64,000 nucleotides of DNA from Diabrotica undecimpunctata (GCF_040954645.1 NC_092803.1:122345961-122409960), one strand, 5' to 3'. Shown: positions 1 to 11,324, counted from the first letter of the stretch. Program-made: numbers and translations. The notes: generated from the letters alone by a model not told the origin.

Positions 1-350
1 TCTCTATTTAAAAGAATTAGTTTGGGAAGATAAGTGCTCTCATATAATTAAATTAATTTTCATTAGAAAGAAAAAATTATAGATTTTATTTTTAATTATA
101 TTTGAACAAGTAAAGTCTCAAAATGTCTCAAGGAAAGAAAGGTACAAGAAGCAAAAAGAATGAAGAAGATGTGGAAGTAGAAACACAACCTATACAAGAG
201 GAGAGTTTAGTTCAAGTTCCACAAGATACTGCAGAAATGAATCCAGAAAGAGAGGAAAATGTCAATATGGCAGCTTTGATGTCATTAGTGATGCAGATGA
301 ACAAGACAATGGAAGAGAATACGAAAAAAATGGAAGAAAATACGAAAAAA

Positions 351-445
351 ATGGAAGAGAATTCAAAAGAAGTCAAAGAGGACATAAAAAAAATACAAAA
401 AAAATGGAAGAGAATTCAAAAGAAGTCAAAGAGGACATAAAAAAA
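351..445 (+). repeat. Frameshifting tandem duplication in gag, 53-base period
   Basis: The 42 bases 351-392 recur at 404-445. Just upstream are shorter in-frame repeats of the same MEENTKK unit, so unequal exchange or slippage between A-rich units is the likely cause. Confidence 0.85.
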
Positions 446-1716
446 GTGGAACAGAAATTGGAAGAGAATTATAGAAAATTAGAAAAGAAAATAGAAGATA
501 ATAATAATAAAATTGTAAAGCAAATAGAAAAACAAATGGATAAAAAACTTGAAACTGCAGAGAAAAAAGTAGCAAATGAAATAAAAAATATACGGAATGA
601 CTACAAGAAAAGGATAGAAAATGAGAGGACAGAAGTAAAGAGGATTATTCAAGATAATAAGATAGATATAGAACAGAAAATAGAGTTGCAGAAATGTAAC
701 TTAGAAGTAAAAATTAACGAAGACAGGAGAAACACAGAAGAAAAATTAGACGATATACAACAAAATATCCAAATAAATAGTAATCAAATAAGAAATGTGG
801 AACAGAGAATAGATGATATTTCACAAATGAGAGACATAGGGAGACCTTACTTAAATTTAACAAATGAGACTGGGATTAAATTCACTGGTAATATAAAAAA
901 TTTGCATCCTAGGGTATACATAAATAGTTTAAAACATAAATTAAGATTTGTGAATAATATTAATGATATTAAAGATTATATTAGAATGACATTAAATGAC
1001 AATGCAGCAACTTGGTTTGCTAGTATTGAAAATGATTTAGATAATTTTCAAACATTTGAAAATAAATTTTTAAATTATTATTGGGGTGAATTAGAGCAAG
1101 CCAAGTTTAGAGAAATTCTATATTTTGGAAAGTATAATCACAATTTAAAATCAAATATGGTAGATTATGCATTGAAACTGATAACAGTTGCAAAATATTT
1201 AGAACCACCACTTAGAGAGGAAGAAACAGTCTTAAATGTATCTAGACATTTTGATGCTGATGTTGTGCAAACAGTAACTGTACAAAATATTCAAACAATA
1301 GATAGTTTTATTAATTTTATTCAAAGAATACAAAGAGGCAATATGACAAGTAATAATAACAACAGAAAAAACAATAATAACTTTCAATATAATAAAAATG
1401 ATAATCAACAATATAGACAATCATATAATAATTATAGATATGGTAATAATTTACAAAATTTTAATAATAATATCAGTAATTATAATAGACAACATTTTAA
1501 TAACAGTACTAATAATAATAGACAAGATTTTAACAATAGCAGAAATACAGAGCGACCTAACTATAACAGACAGGTAAATTGTGTACGAAGGAATAGAAGC
1601 TGCGAAGACAGGGAACGAAATAGTACAAGGCAAGAAAATGTGAGTAGAAGTCACAGTAGGGAAAGACATAGGACATCAGATCCAAGTGGTCAGATACAAT
1701 CTGACAATTCTAATAA

Positions 1717-4700
1717 TCAAAATTTTGTTCAGTAAACTTTCTGAATTACAAGTTAGGCCATTGCTATTATGAAAAACCTTCTGAATTTATTTCTCTAGAT
1801 GAAGATAAAATTATTGAATCTATTAATTTAATTTATATAAATGCTTTGGCCAAAAATAAAATGATTAAAATTATGATAGATACTGGTTCAGAAAGTACTT
1901 TAGTCTCGGAGAATTTTATTTTTAATACATTAAAACTATCAGATATAATAAAGATTCCAAAAATTAAAATTGTTGGTGCAAATAATAAGAAGTTGGGTGA
2001 AATTGATAAACTAGCCAATTTTAAAATTAATATTCTTAATAAAGAAATTAATATGCAAGGATTTATTGTCAAGGATTTATGTGTTGATATATTAATGGGA
2101 AATGATGAATTGGAAAAGAAGAAAGTAAAGATAGATTTTGAAGAAAAAATGGTAACTTTGGAAGGGCAAATAATTAAATTTATGCAGAAAGATGAGGTGG
2201 AAGAAGGAATAAGAGTTGATAGGATATTATTAAAAGAAAATAATGATGTTTATGAAGAAGAAATGTATTTTGATGATAGGGATATGTCCCAAAAGAATGT
2301 AAAGAATAATTATTGTAGTGAATATTTAAGGAATGGAAATTTTAAGCAGATGGATGCCTACGAGGTGGAGTGCGTAAAATTGGAAGCAAGGAATAATGAG
2401 TACATAATGAAGAATAATTTTATTTGTAAAGAAGAAGATATGATAAAAGTTTTAAATTGCCCTGAAGAATATAAATCAATAGTCATTTCCATATTGCAGC
2501 AACACAAGGGACTTGTCAATAAAGAAAATAGAATTGCACAAAATTATATCCATAGTATAAAAGTTAAAGAAGAAAAAGATTTTAAAACAAAATCATACCC
2601 AATACCATATAAATACAGAGAAGAAGTAAACAGAACGATTAATAATATGTTAGAAGATGGAATCATTGAGAAGGCAGATACACGTTTCATAAACCCAATA
2701 GTACTAGTACGTAAAAGATCAGGTGAAATCAGGTTATGTTTGGATGCAAGGAATATTAACAAGATCACTGAAAAGCAATTTGAAGCACCAATGAGTATAG
2801 ATGGAATACTAGGAAGAATTACAGGAATGTCATTTTTCACTAAAATTGATTTACAGCATAGCTTTTGGTTAATACCTCTAGAAAGAAAAAGTAGACAGTA
2901 TATAGGATTTCAGATAGATGGAGTAGTATATCAATTCAAAGTAGTACCATTTGGACTTCAATCATCTTGCAGTGCTCTATGTAGATGTCTTCATGATATT
3001 TTGGATCAATATGAACATTTTGTAATTCACTACATTGATGATATATTAATTTTTTCTAAAACGGCTGAAGATCATGAGAAACACCTAAAAATTATAATAA
3101 ATAGATTAGACAAAGTTGGACTAAAAATAAATCAAGAAAAATGTAGAATTTTTCAAAAAGAAGTAATATATCTAGGTTATAAACTTAACACTAAGGGAAT
3201 CGAAATGGATCCAGAACGGACACAAGTCATTCAGGAATATAAAACACCACACAATTTAAGAACTTTAAGAGGATTTATTGGAATAATTAATTATTATAAA
3301 AGGATGATACCAGATCTAAGTATAAAAGAAATTCCTTTACTTGAACTACTGAGAAAAGGTGTAAAATGGAGATGGGATCAGAGAAGAGAACTAGCATTCC
3401 AAGAAATTAAAAACATTTTTCTGTCAAATTTAAAAATATATTATCCTGACTACACACAGCCATTCATATTAAGAACAGATGCATCCATAGAGAGATTATC
3501 AGGGGTATTATTACAAATACATGATGGGGTCGAATACCCAATACAATTCATTTCAAGAATTACAAAGCCACATGAAAAGGGTTACTCAGTTTCAGAATTA
3601 GAACTAGCAAGTATTATACATTGTGTCACAAAATTAAGATTTTATTTGTTGGGTAATGAATTTACAATAGAAACAGATCACCAAGCTTTAACATCTATAT
3701 TAAATAACAAATATGGAAACAGTAGAATACATCGGTGGAGTCTAATATTGAGTGAATACTCCTTTGAAATCAAATACATTTCTGGAAAATCCAATATAGT
3801 GGCAGATGCTTTATCAAGGTTAGAAAATACATCACAAAAAGGGCAGCGAACAATAAAAATTGGATTAAATCAATTAGTAGAAAGTACAGGATTATATTCT
3901 AAAGAAGAAATTATAAGAGATCAGATCAATTTGAGTGAAAAACAAAAAGTCCTTAAGAAAGATGGAGTTTATTATAAAATAATAAATGGCATAGAAGTAT
4001 ATGTAATAACTAGAACTTTAGCAAGGAAAATATTGAAAAATTTACATAATAATTACATACATATTGGTTCAAGAAAGCTATTCATGCTATTTAGGGACAA
4101 TTATTTTGCAAAGAATGACATAAGTATAGCAAAGGAAATTACTAACCAATGCCCAATATGTCAAATAAACAAAGAAAAGAATTTCAAAAACCAGAACACA
4201 TATAGATCTAATGTTGTATATGAAAAACTAAATACAGTTTCCATGGATTTTATTTCAAATTTAGTTCCAAGTCCAACAGGAAAAAAGCATATACTAGTGA
4301 TAGTTGATTTATATACAAAATTTATTAAACTATATCCCTGCTCAAGAACAAATGTTAAAACATTGAAATTATATATTAATCAATTTTTCGAAGAAATAGG
4401 ACCATTAAGAAATTGCATAATAAATAATGCTACATATTTTAACAACCAAAAATTTCGAGCATTTTGTGAGAAAAAGGGGATCAACATTCATTTTACAAGT
4501 ATCAGACATCCTCAGGCAAATCCTGCAGAAAGATATATTAAAGAAGTTATAAAATATTTAAGAATAGTGTGCCAAGATCAACATGAAACGTGGCAGCAAC
4601 ATATACCACAAGTAGAATATTTTTTAAATAATACACATAATTTAAATACAGAGGAAGTACCAGAATATTTAATGTTTGGCCATATAGGAAACAGAAAATG

Positions 4701-5034
4701 GATTAGTGAATGTAATCAGGATATGTTAGAACAAGTAATGCAGAAAGTGAATAACCGAATTAGGAGGAAAGCTGAAAAATATATCAGAAGACAAAATCGA
4801 AAAATAAAAAAACCAATCACATTTCAAAAGGGAGATAAAGTGTTAATTCGTTCACTTAGAAAAAGTAATGTTAAAGAAAACCGTTGTAAGAAATTACAAC
4901 CAATGTTTGAAGGTCCATACAGAATTGAAAATCAGAATGGACTAAATAGTTATGTGTTAATAGATGCAGAGAATAGACTAAGAGGCATGTTTCATATCAA
5001 CGACATCTTTAAGTATTATGAAGAGAATGAATAA
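1717..5034 (+). CDS. Gypsy Pol polyprotein (protease-RT-RNase H-integrase)
   Basis: The frame is open from 1717 with no ATG near its start; entry by -1 frameshift from gag is likely. Domains in order: aspartic protease with DTGSE at 1879; reverse transcriptase with YIDD at 3031-3042; RNase H with a DAS motif, ELE, TDHQAL and VADALSR (about 3470-3820); integrase with an HHCC zinc finger (about 4040-4170), a DDE core, and a C-terminal GPY/F module (FEGPYRI, about 4905). The integrase core keeps the first Asp (MDF) and the Glu (AERY), but the second position, normally SDNG-like, reads IINNA: codon 4423-4425 is AAT (Asn) where Asp is expected. One GAT-to-AAT change explains it. The protein is otherwise uninterrupted, which suggests a fairly young copy. 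Confidence 0.9.
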   Translation, partial: SKFCSVNFLNYKLGHCYYEKPSEFISLDEDKIIESINLIYINALAKNKMIKIMIDTGSESTLVSENFIFNTLKLSDIIKIPKIKIVGANNKKLGEIDKLANFKINILNKEINMQGFIVKDLCVDILMGNDELEKKKVKIDFEEKMVTLEGQIIKFMQKDEVEEGIRVDRILLKENNDVYEEEMYFDDRDMSQKNVKNNYCSEYLRNGNFKQMDAYEVECVKLEARNNEYIMKNNFICKEEDMIKVLNCPEEYKSIVISILQQHKGLVNKENRIAQNYIHSIKVKEEKDFKTKSYPIPYKYREEVNRTINNMLEDGIIEKADTRFINPIVLVRKRSGEIRLCLDARNINKITEKQFEAPMSIDGILGRITGMSFFTKIDLQHSFWLIPLERKSRQYIGFQIDGVVYQFKVVPFGLQSSCSALCRCLHDILDQYEHFVIHYIDDILIFSKTAEDHEKHLKIIINRLDKVGLKINQEKCRIFQKEVIYLGYKLNTKGIEMDPERTQVIQEYKTPHNLRTLRGFIGIINYYKRMIPDLSIKEIPLLELLRKGVKWRWDQRRELAFQEIKNIFLSNLKIYYPDYTQPFILRTDASIERLSGVLLQIHDGVEYPIQFISRITKPHEKGYSVSELELASIIHCVTKLRFYLLGNEFTIETDHQALTSILNNKYGNSRIHRWSLILSEYSFEIKYISGKSNIVADALSRLENTSQKGQRTIKIGLNQLVESTGLYSKEEIIRDQINLSEKQKVLKKDGVYYKIINGIEVYVITRTLARKILKNLHNNYIHIGSRKLFMLFRDNYFAKNDISIAKEITNQCPICQINKEKNFKNQNTYRSNVVYEKLNTVSMDFISNLVPSPTGKKHILVIVDLYTKFIKLYPCSRTNVKTLKLYINQFFEEIGPLRNCIINNATYFNNQKFRAFCEKKGINIHFTSIRHPQANPAERYIKEVIKYLRIVCQDQHETWQQHIPQVEYFLNNTHNLNTEEVPEYLMFGHIGNRKWISECNQDMLEQVMQKVNNRIRRKAEKYIRRQNRKIKKPITFQKGDKVLIRSLRKSNVKENRCKKLQPMFEGPYRIENQNGLNSYVLIDAENRLRGMFHINDIFKYYEENE
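1720..1726 (+). promoter_or_regulatory. Probable -1 ribosomal frameshift site between gag and pol
   Basis: In the gag frame the heptamer reads A AAT TTT, which fits the X XXY YYZ slippery pattern. It lies two codons before the gag stop (1733-1735). The pol frame is the -1 frame relative to gag and is open from 1717, just after a stop at 1714-1716. A slip here would therefore give Gag-Pol directly. I did not establish a downstream pseudoknot. Confidence 0.7.
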
Positions 5035-6790
5035 TGTTTTCTATACTTTTAACACTAATTTTAACAACACAAACAGCTTACTGATATATCCATTTTATTC
5101 AATAGACTTGATTTGTTAAATAAATGGTAGATTTCATTATTGTGAATCAATTTGACATCATACTTGTTGTCTTGTACATATGGAAATTATTTTGTACCCT
5201 AAAAATCATAATTTGGGGTTAGATACAAAATTGATTTTATAAATGTCTTTCTAATATAATAAAGTGTAAAACTTACCAATTTATATGGATGAAAGCCTGT
5301 TGAATGGAAATAATTCCTAGATTTTGTTTATAAATAAACATAACACAATAATAGATGATTAGATTATATGTTTATTTTCTGATATAGCCTCCATTTTCAA
5401 TTGCTCCATTTGACATGACAGTTTGACATAGACAGCGAACAGGGATGTATTTAATAGAACAATTTTTAAATAAGAAATTAAATTAGTGGACAAGAAAATT
5501 AATATTTAAAAAAATAATAAGTAAATTATTTATTTTAAATATTATTTTGGGGTATTGATATGATTAGTGTTTAAAGAAAATAATTTATAAGTTATATACT
5601 AGATAATATTAGATATAACAAGTATTTGGTTATTTTAAGAAGTTATATACTAGAGAATTTAATAAAAATTATTTATGTGAGGGCATTTTTAAGAAATTAG
5701 CATATAAAAAGTATTTTTTTTATATAATTATAATGTTGTAAATATATTTAAGTGAGCCATGTGACTAGGCAACCAGATATACATACTCTAAAGTGACATT
5801 TAAGGAATGGTTGTGAATATAAAGTGGGGTTATAATAATAAAATGTGTAGTTTATTAAATTAGAATGTTAAGTTAATGATTTAAGTGTATATTCTGATCT
5901 GAAAAGCCTAAATGTCAACAAAATTATTAATAGAAAAGTATGGAATTCTCTAGATCACCGGAGATGGCCTTGTTTGCGAAATGGTTTGTTCCAGAAAATT
6001 CAGACATGTATTTAATAGAACAAATGGAACATGATTTCTTACCAGATGGTTCTGGAACATCCAAAAAGATATAAATACCCGGTGATTTGGATTCAAGTCA
6101 GTCAGTCAAAAAGTTTAGTAAGAAAGTCCATTCAGTTAGTCAATCAGTTATGAGTTTTTTAGTATGAAAATTAGTTAGAGGCAGTCAATCAGTTAGTGAG
6201 TTAGTGAGAATAGTGAGTTAAATCAATATTAAGAAACAGTATAAAGAAAATAATATTGAAGATTAAAAATTATGTTATGTATAGATGATGATAATGGAAG
6301 AAGTTTTAATTGAATATTAAAATTAAATAATATTTTTGGTGATTGGATATTGGTATATAGAAAAGAAGAATAAAAATAAATGCTGTTTGCTGGTTTGCTT
6401 GGTGGTTTATAAATGCTGGTGAAGAAAAATATCTTAAATTGGTGGAAGCTAATAATTGGAAAAAGTAATTTCACAAAAACAAGGATAACCGAAGCTGAGA
6501 AGAAGACATTTGAGTGGTGATTATAATCTATATAGTGGAAAACAGTTCATTTAGGCATTCAGTGACAGAAAGGTACAAAATTTTGTTAATATAATTTAGT
6601 TAGTGTCATAACAATTTCAATTTTGTAGATAGTTTGTTTAAATTTTACATTGTCTATAGAATTTAATTAGTTTCATAAGAATTTCAATTTAAAAATAGTT
6701 TATTTTAAATTTACATTAGCTAGTTTAGATATATATGTGTGTTTCATAGTAGATCTAATAAAGATAATTTAAAAAAGTACTTACAAACTA
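5035..6790 (+). other. 3' untranslated part and 3' LTR of the gypsy element
   Basis: No coding sequence. Candidate LTR starts are 5678 (TGTGAGGGC) or just after the G-run near 5545; neither can be confirmed without the 5' LTR. The U3/R core is clear at 6070-6102. The 18-mer ATGTATTTAATAGAACAA occurs at about 5444 and again at about 6006. The candidate right LTR end is ACTTACA near 6788. Confidence 0.55.
6070..6102 (+). promoter_or_regulatory. LTR promoter: TATA box and TCAGT initiators
   Basis: TATAAATA at 6070-6077 is followed 28 bases later by TCAGTCAGTCA at 6098. TCAGT is the arthropod initiator core, so transcription would start near 6100. Many further CAGT/TTAGT units follow. Confidence 0.65.
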
Positions 6791-6900
6791 ATTCTTTGAG
6801 AACCGCGATAAAAACCCTATATATTATATTATTAAAAATACTCATTTCTCATCATTCAAACAAACAATACATCATAACAATATATATATTTATATATATA

Positions 6901-8360
<1,460 letters not shown>

Positions 8361-8480
8361 GAAAAGGAGTACGACCGTCAATCCAAAATAAACTAAGGTA
8401 CACTCGAAGAGTGGTGGGTTTTTCGGTCAAAGTGGAGAAATAAAAGACAAAGAAGGTGGCTACTTCATCTATTTATTGAA

Positions 8481-8514
8481 GACGTTTCGCTTTCTGCTCA
8501 GAAAGCATCATCAG
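8481..8514 (-). ncRNA. Mirror copy of the hammerhead-like motif in the left arm
   Basis: This is the exact reverse complement of the motif at 8705-8738, created by the palindrome. A transcript from either strand would contain one motif in sense orientation. Confidence 0.4.
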
Positions 8515-8704
8515 TTCATCTAAAAAGAACAATATGAAACCAAACAGCCATAGAGAAGTTACAACAAAAGTGTGTTACCTTACAAAGACATGTAGCAGTC
8601 AATGATGTTATCATCATTGACTGCTACATGTCTTTGTAAGGTAACACACTTTTGTTGTAACTTCTCTATGGATGTTTGGTTTCATATTGTTCTTTTTAGA
8701 TGAA

Positions 8705-8738
8705 CTGATGATGCTTTCTGAGCAGAAAGCGAAACGTC
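8705..8738 (+). ncRNA. Hammerhead-ribozyme-like motif in the right arm of the palindrome
   Basis: The core reads CTGATGA, then a stem GCTTTCT / AGAAAGC with a GAGC loop, then GAAAC and GTC. A 4-bp stem I is possible between TGAA before the core and TTCA after GTC. There is one extra T before stem II, and no room for a stem III within one molecule. ACGT is self-complementary, so stem III could form only between two copies. Hammerhead motifs of this minimal type are known from Penelope-like elements. Activity is inferred. Confidence 0.45.
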
Positions 8739-8823
8739 TTCAATAAATAGATGAAGTAGCCACCTTCTTTGTCTTTTATTTCTCCACTTTGACCGAAAAA
8801 CCCACCACTCTTCGAGTGTACCT

Positions 8824-8828
<5 letters not shown>

Positions 8829-8898
<70 letters not shown>
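8829..8898. repeat. (TA)n microsatellite, about 70 bases
   Basis: Pure TA run on the right side of the palindrome. Confidence 0.97.
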
Positions 8899-8902
<4 letters not shown>

Positions 8903-9004
8903 CATCATTCATATAAAATGACGCAATATTGGCGAGTTTCAAGGAGATTTTGTTACCCACGATTTTTCATCTAGATCCATCTGAACTAAACCGTTCGCGC
9001 CACT

Positions 9005-9150
9005 TAATACGAAAATCCTCAAGAACTGCGACAAAGAAATATCGCCGAATATCGAAGAATAACCCCTGAGGTCTTAACAACTGTCAAATCTGGGTTGGAA
9101 TGAAGATTATATTATTGTATGGAAGTGAGTGGATATCATTTCGGGCAATA
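9005..9150 (+). pseudogene. C-terminal relic of a mariner-type transposase
   Basis: The reading ...NPQELRQRN... ITPEVL ... RLYYCMEVSGYHFG matches the C-terminal end of the insect mariner-like transposase family (an Arg-rich helix, then RL..C...GGHFE). It has one stop and no catalytic part. A larger relic of the same superfamily lies at 26290-28030. Confidence 0.6.
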
Positions 9151-9289
9151 CATTCGTTAGTTTAAACCTTTTTGGCCTTTTATTAATTTTTAAGCCTTTT
9201 GGGCTTCATTTTTTTTTTAAACTGAGTCTTAGCAGATACAAACTTTGAAATTTTAAAACACGATTTGTCGTTCACTTATAGATCGATTT

Positions 9290-9500
9290 AAAAAAATAAA
9301 AAGGCTGTGTAAGTTCCATTTAAAAATTTTAGAGGGGTCACAACTCACAGCGCAGGACTAAAATTGCAAGAATTATTTTTGAATAAAATTGGTCCCTCTT
9401 GATATAAAAGTAGACCGATTATTGGATTTTTTTTTGTCAAAATATTTATTTTACATAGTTTTAGGGGGTAAACATTTTTATAGGGACACAGTGACTACCT
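9290..9500. repeat. Copy of a dispersed repeat (GCAAGAATTAT... GGTCCCTCTTGATATA)
   Basis: This stretch shares the order GCAAGAATTA, TTTTG, GGTCCCTCTTGATATA, a GACCGATT-like block, TTTTTGTCAAAAT and TAGTTTTAGGGGGTA with copies at 43480-43600, 43790-43900, 44030-44130 and 44310-44420. It belongs to the same family as the TIR element at 43443-45659. Non-coding. Confidence 0.6.
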
Positions 9501-9530
9501 AATACTAAAATAAATTATATTTTAATCTAG

Positions 9531-9783
9531 GCCAGAATGGAAAAAAATGAGAAATAGATATTTGGACCTACAGAAAAAGAAAATGAAGGAATTCAAACAA
9601 TATTTAAATAAACCGAAATTCAGTCAGAAACATGATAAATTCAAGAAGGGGAATATTGACAACCAACAAAGCTCTCAAGAAGAAAACCAGAAGGAAGAGC
9701 CGAATGTAAAATTAACATTTTTAAGAGGAGTGATTGTAAAAGTGGCACTACCAGAACCAGTGATAGATGCCAAAAAAATAAAG
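9531..9783 (+). CDS. Larp7: Larp7 penultimate exon (La-related protein 7)
   Basis: Larp7 binds and stabilises 7SK RNA in the 7SK snRNP, which holds P-TEFb inactive in the nucleus. The exon opens after a T-rich tract ending in AG (9529-9530) and closes with AAG before GTATGC. It encodes PEWKKMRNRYLDLQKK, a Lys-rich linker, and RGVIVKVALPEPVIDAKKIK, the start of the C-terminal xRRM. It ends in phase 0 and joins in frame to the exon at 17230. The open frame also continues past the donor to a stop at 9798, but the splice joint is far better supported. Earlier exons (La motif, RRM1) are not in this window, or lie before 9531 and were not recognised. The call rests mostly on the strong match of the next exon. 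Confidence 0.8.
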
Positions 9784-9899
9784 GTATGCAATTTTTAATT
9801 TATTTGATTTTTGACTTCATGTCAGTAGCTCTTATATATGTGATGGAGTGCAGGCCACAGAACGTTTTCCAACCCTTTTATAGATCCGTCTATTGTCCA

Positions 9900-10330
9900 A
9901 TTGACGTGTTCACAGGTATATGGTTCAGGATGCAAGTCTGCATCTTTTGTGAGCATCGATAAGTCATGGCCCCGTTGTTGGACGGTAAGCTGCCAAACTC
10001 CGTTCTAACGTTTTTCGAAGAGTAGAAACGCTGACTACTGCTCCTTCGGGTTGCTTAAGATGGCCTTGGAGCATTTTAGCAGTTTGCTTCCGGTCTCGCA
10101 ATGCAGCAATAGTGAGAACACGATCTTCTCTGACTTGTATCTTCCTTTTGACACTTGTACCGGGTAGTCGTTAGTGAGATCCGGTCTCAAGATATCGTTG
10201 GTAAGTTTTCTGCACAATTGAATGACTAACATTCAATTGGCTTGCCACATCCTTTTGACTTGTTCCGTTTCCAGCAATGTAATAATCTGAGCAGACTTTT
10301 GATATTTTTCGTAGATAATCAGCATATTTC
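9900..10330 (-). pseudogene. Tc1-like transposase N-terminal relic
   Basis: The minus strand reads DVASQLNVSHSIVQKTYQRY (helix-turn-helix), then a linker, then REDRVLTIAALRDRKQTAK and a second helix-turn-helix block. This is the paired-type DNA-binding half of Tc1 transposases. Two stops are present and the DDE part is missing. CACTAAGCAGCAAAATTAAC at about 10395 looks like a Tc1 terminal repeat, but no partner was found. Confidence 0.65.
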
Positions 10331-10552
10331 GACATAAAACTTTGCCAAATCCATGTTTGGAATTGTTACTCAGAAACTTTATATAAATATATACACTAAG
10401 CAGCAAAATTAACGCACCGCCTGAACAATGGGACAATTTTGTTGTCTGGAAAAAGAGGTTGGCAAAATAGATAAAACACCCAGTATCTTTGTTTTTGATG
10501 AAGTAAGACTCATTACGTATGGGGTTTTTGAGATCGACTAAGTGTCCTTTTG

Positions 10553-10945
10553 ACGTGACAACGTCTTAAATTAGGTTGTGGCTCGGAGTCATTCATGAAA
10601 AAGTGTAACGCCCGCTCACGTCTGTTACAGTGAGTCACCGAACGAGAGAGAGGCCCGCCGGACCGGCGAATGCCTTGCGTCTCTCTCCCACTCAAACATG
10701 ATCGGTCCGCTGCGCGCGCAGCACTAGAGAATTAGGCGCTATCATCCTATCCTCAACAAAATCACTCAAATAGAAATTAGTTAAGTTTAAGTTTACATGT
10801 ACAATGTTTTAGTAAACAAAATATATTTCTATAGTTAAAATTTGTGCAATTCTTATTTTCATTCAATTCCTTGTTCCTATTGTGCAATTTAATAATATTC
10901 ATATCAATAAATATTCTACCGAGAAAAAGACGTTGTCACGTAAAA
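10553..10945. repeat. Inverted 15-mer pair ACGTGACAACGTCTT
   Basis: ACGTGACAACGTCTT at 10553-10567 has its reverse complement at about 10927-10941. Either these are ends of a small non-autonomous element, or one lies just outside and one inside the LTR proposed at 10604-11034. The two readings conflict and I cannot settle it. Confidence 0.45.
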
Positions 10946-11034
10946 TCTTCGCCCGTAAAACCGACTTTACAGGCAACCGATTTTTTTTTTATAGTTAGCG
11001 TATCTTACTTTCCCAAAGAAACACCCGGTCTACA
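10604..11034 (+). mobile_element. Possible lone LTR with primer-binding site
   Basis: The segment begins TGTAACGCCC and ends GGTCTACA (TG...CA). Five bases later comes TGGTATCAGAG (11040-11050), which is complementary to the 3' end of initiator tRNA-Met and is the classic copia-type primer-binding site. GC-rich sequence at 10610-10730 contrasts with its surroundings. No gag or pol follows; the rest of the element is gone. Confidence 0.45.
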
Positions 11035-11324
11035 TACTTTGGTATCAGAGTAAGTTCTTACTAGTGTTTTGAGTATTCCTAGTACACGAGAAAAGGATTT
11101 TTATATAGTTTTCTTCTGTTTACTGAGTTCAAAGGTTTATTTTAAACCAATAAAGAGGAATAAAAATTCAGAAGTATAATTTCTCTTTAGGTAGCCACTC
11201 TTGTTTATTTTTTATAAAGTGGGTGTAAAGTCCCCATTTCCTCTATTCAACACTTATTTCAATGACCCATACGTGGAGAAGTAGACCATGTATTTGTTTC
11301 AATAGTATCGGTAGCCCATTTTTA

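Larger units (their letters stand above)
123..1735 (+). pseudogene. Gag of the gypsy element, frameshifted by a tandem duplication
   Basis: Gag is the structural protein of the virus-like particle. Reading starts at ATG 123 with a Lys/Glu-rich, coiled-coil-like N-terminus with repeated MEEN(T/S)KK units, but runs into a stop at 440. The same protein resumes in another frame from 404 to 1735. The cause is a duplication with a 53-base period (351 and 404), not a multiple of three. Without it the two parts would form one frame of about 519 codons. The middle (about 850-1330) resembles the retrotransposon gag domain. The C-terminus is Asn-rich, then Arg/Ser-rich. No CCHC zinc knuckle is present, so a basic tail may bind RNA instead. 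Confidence 0.8.
1..6790 (+). mobile_element. Ty3/gypsy LTR retrotransposon, 5' end outside the window
   Basis: Order seen: short leader, gag, pol (protease, reverse transcriptase, RNase H, integrase), then a non-coding 3' part with an LTR-like promoter. The 5' LTR lies before base 1. There is no env-like ORF. The right border is set near 6790, where the AT-rich U5-like sequence ends; the exact LTR ends could not be fixed without the 5' copy. Gag and pol sit in different frames, as usual for the family. The copy is damaged: gag carries a frameshifting duplication and the integrase has lost one catalytic Asp. Confidence 0.9.
8389..8830. repeat. Near-perfect 442-bp palindrome (219-bp arms, 4-base loop)
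   Basis: Arm 8389-8607 is the reverse complement of 8612-8830 with one mismatch that I could find (G in CAGCCATAG on the left, T in the mirrored position). The loop is TTAT. Both outer ends run into TA-rich DNA, with a pure (TA)n array on the right. Each arm carries one copy of a hammerhead-like motif. It is probably a foldback derivative of a Penelope-like or similar retroelement end. Confidence 0.95.

Noticed and set aside
9784..9798. Read-through of the Larp7 exon to a stop at 9798
   Set aside because: The GTATGC donor and the in-phase, family-matching exon at 17230 explain the end better.
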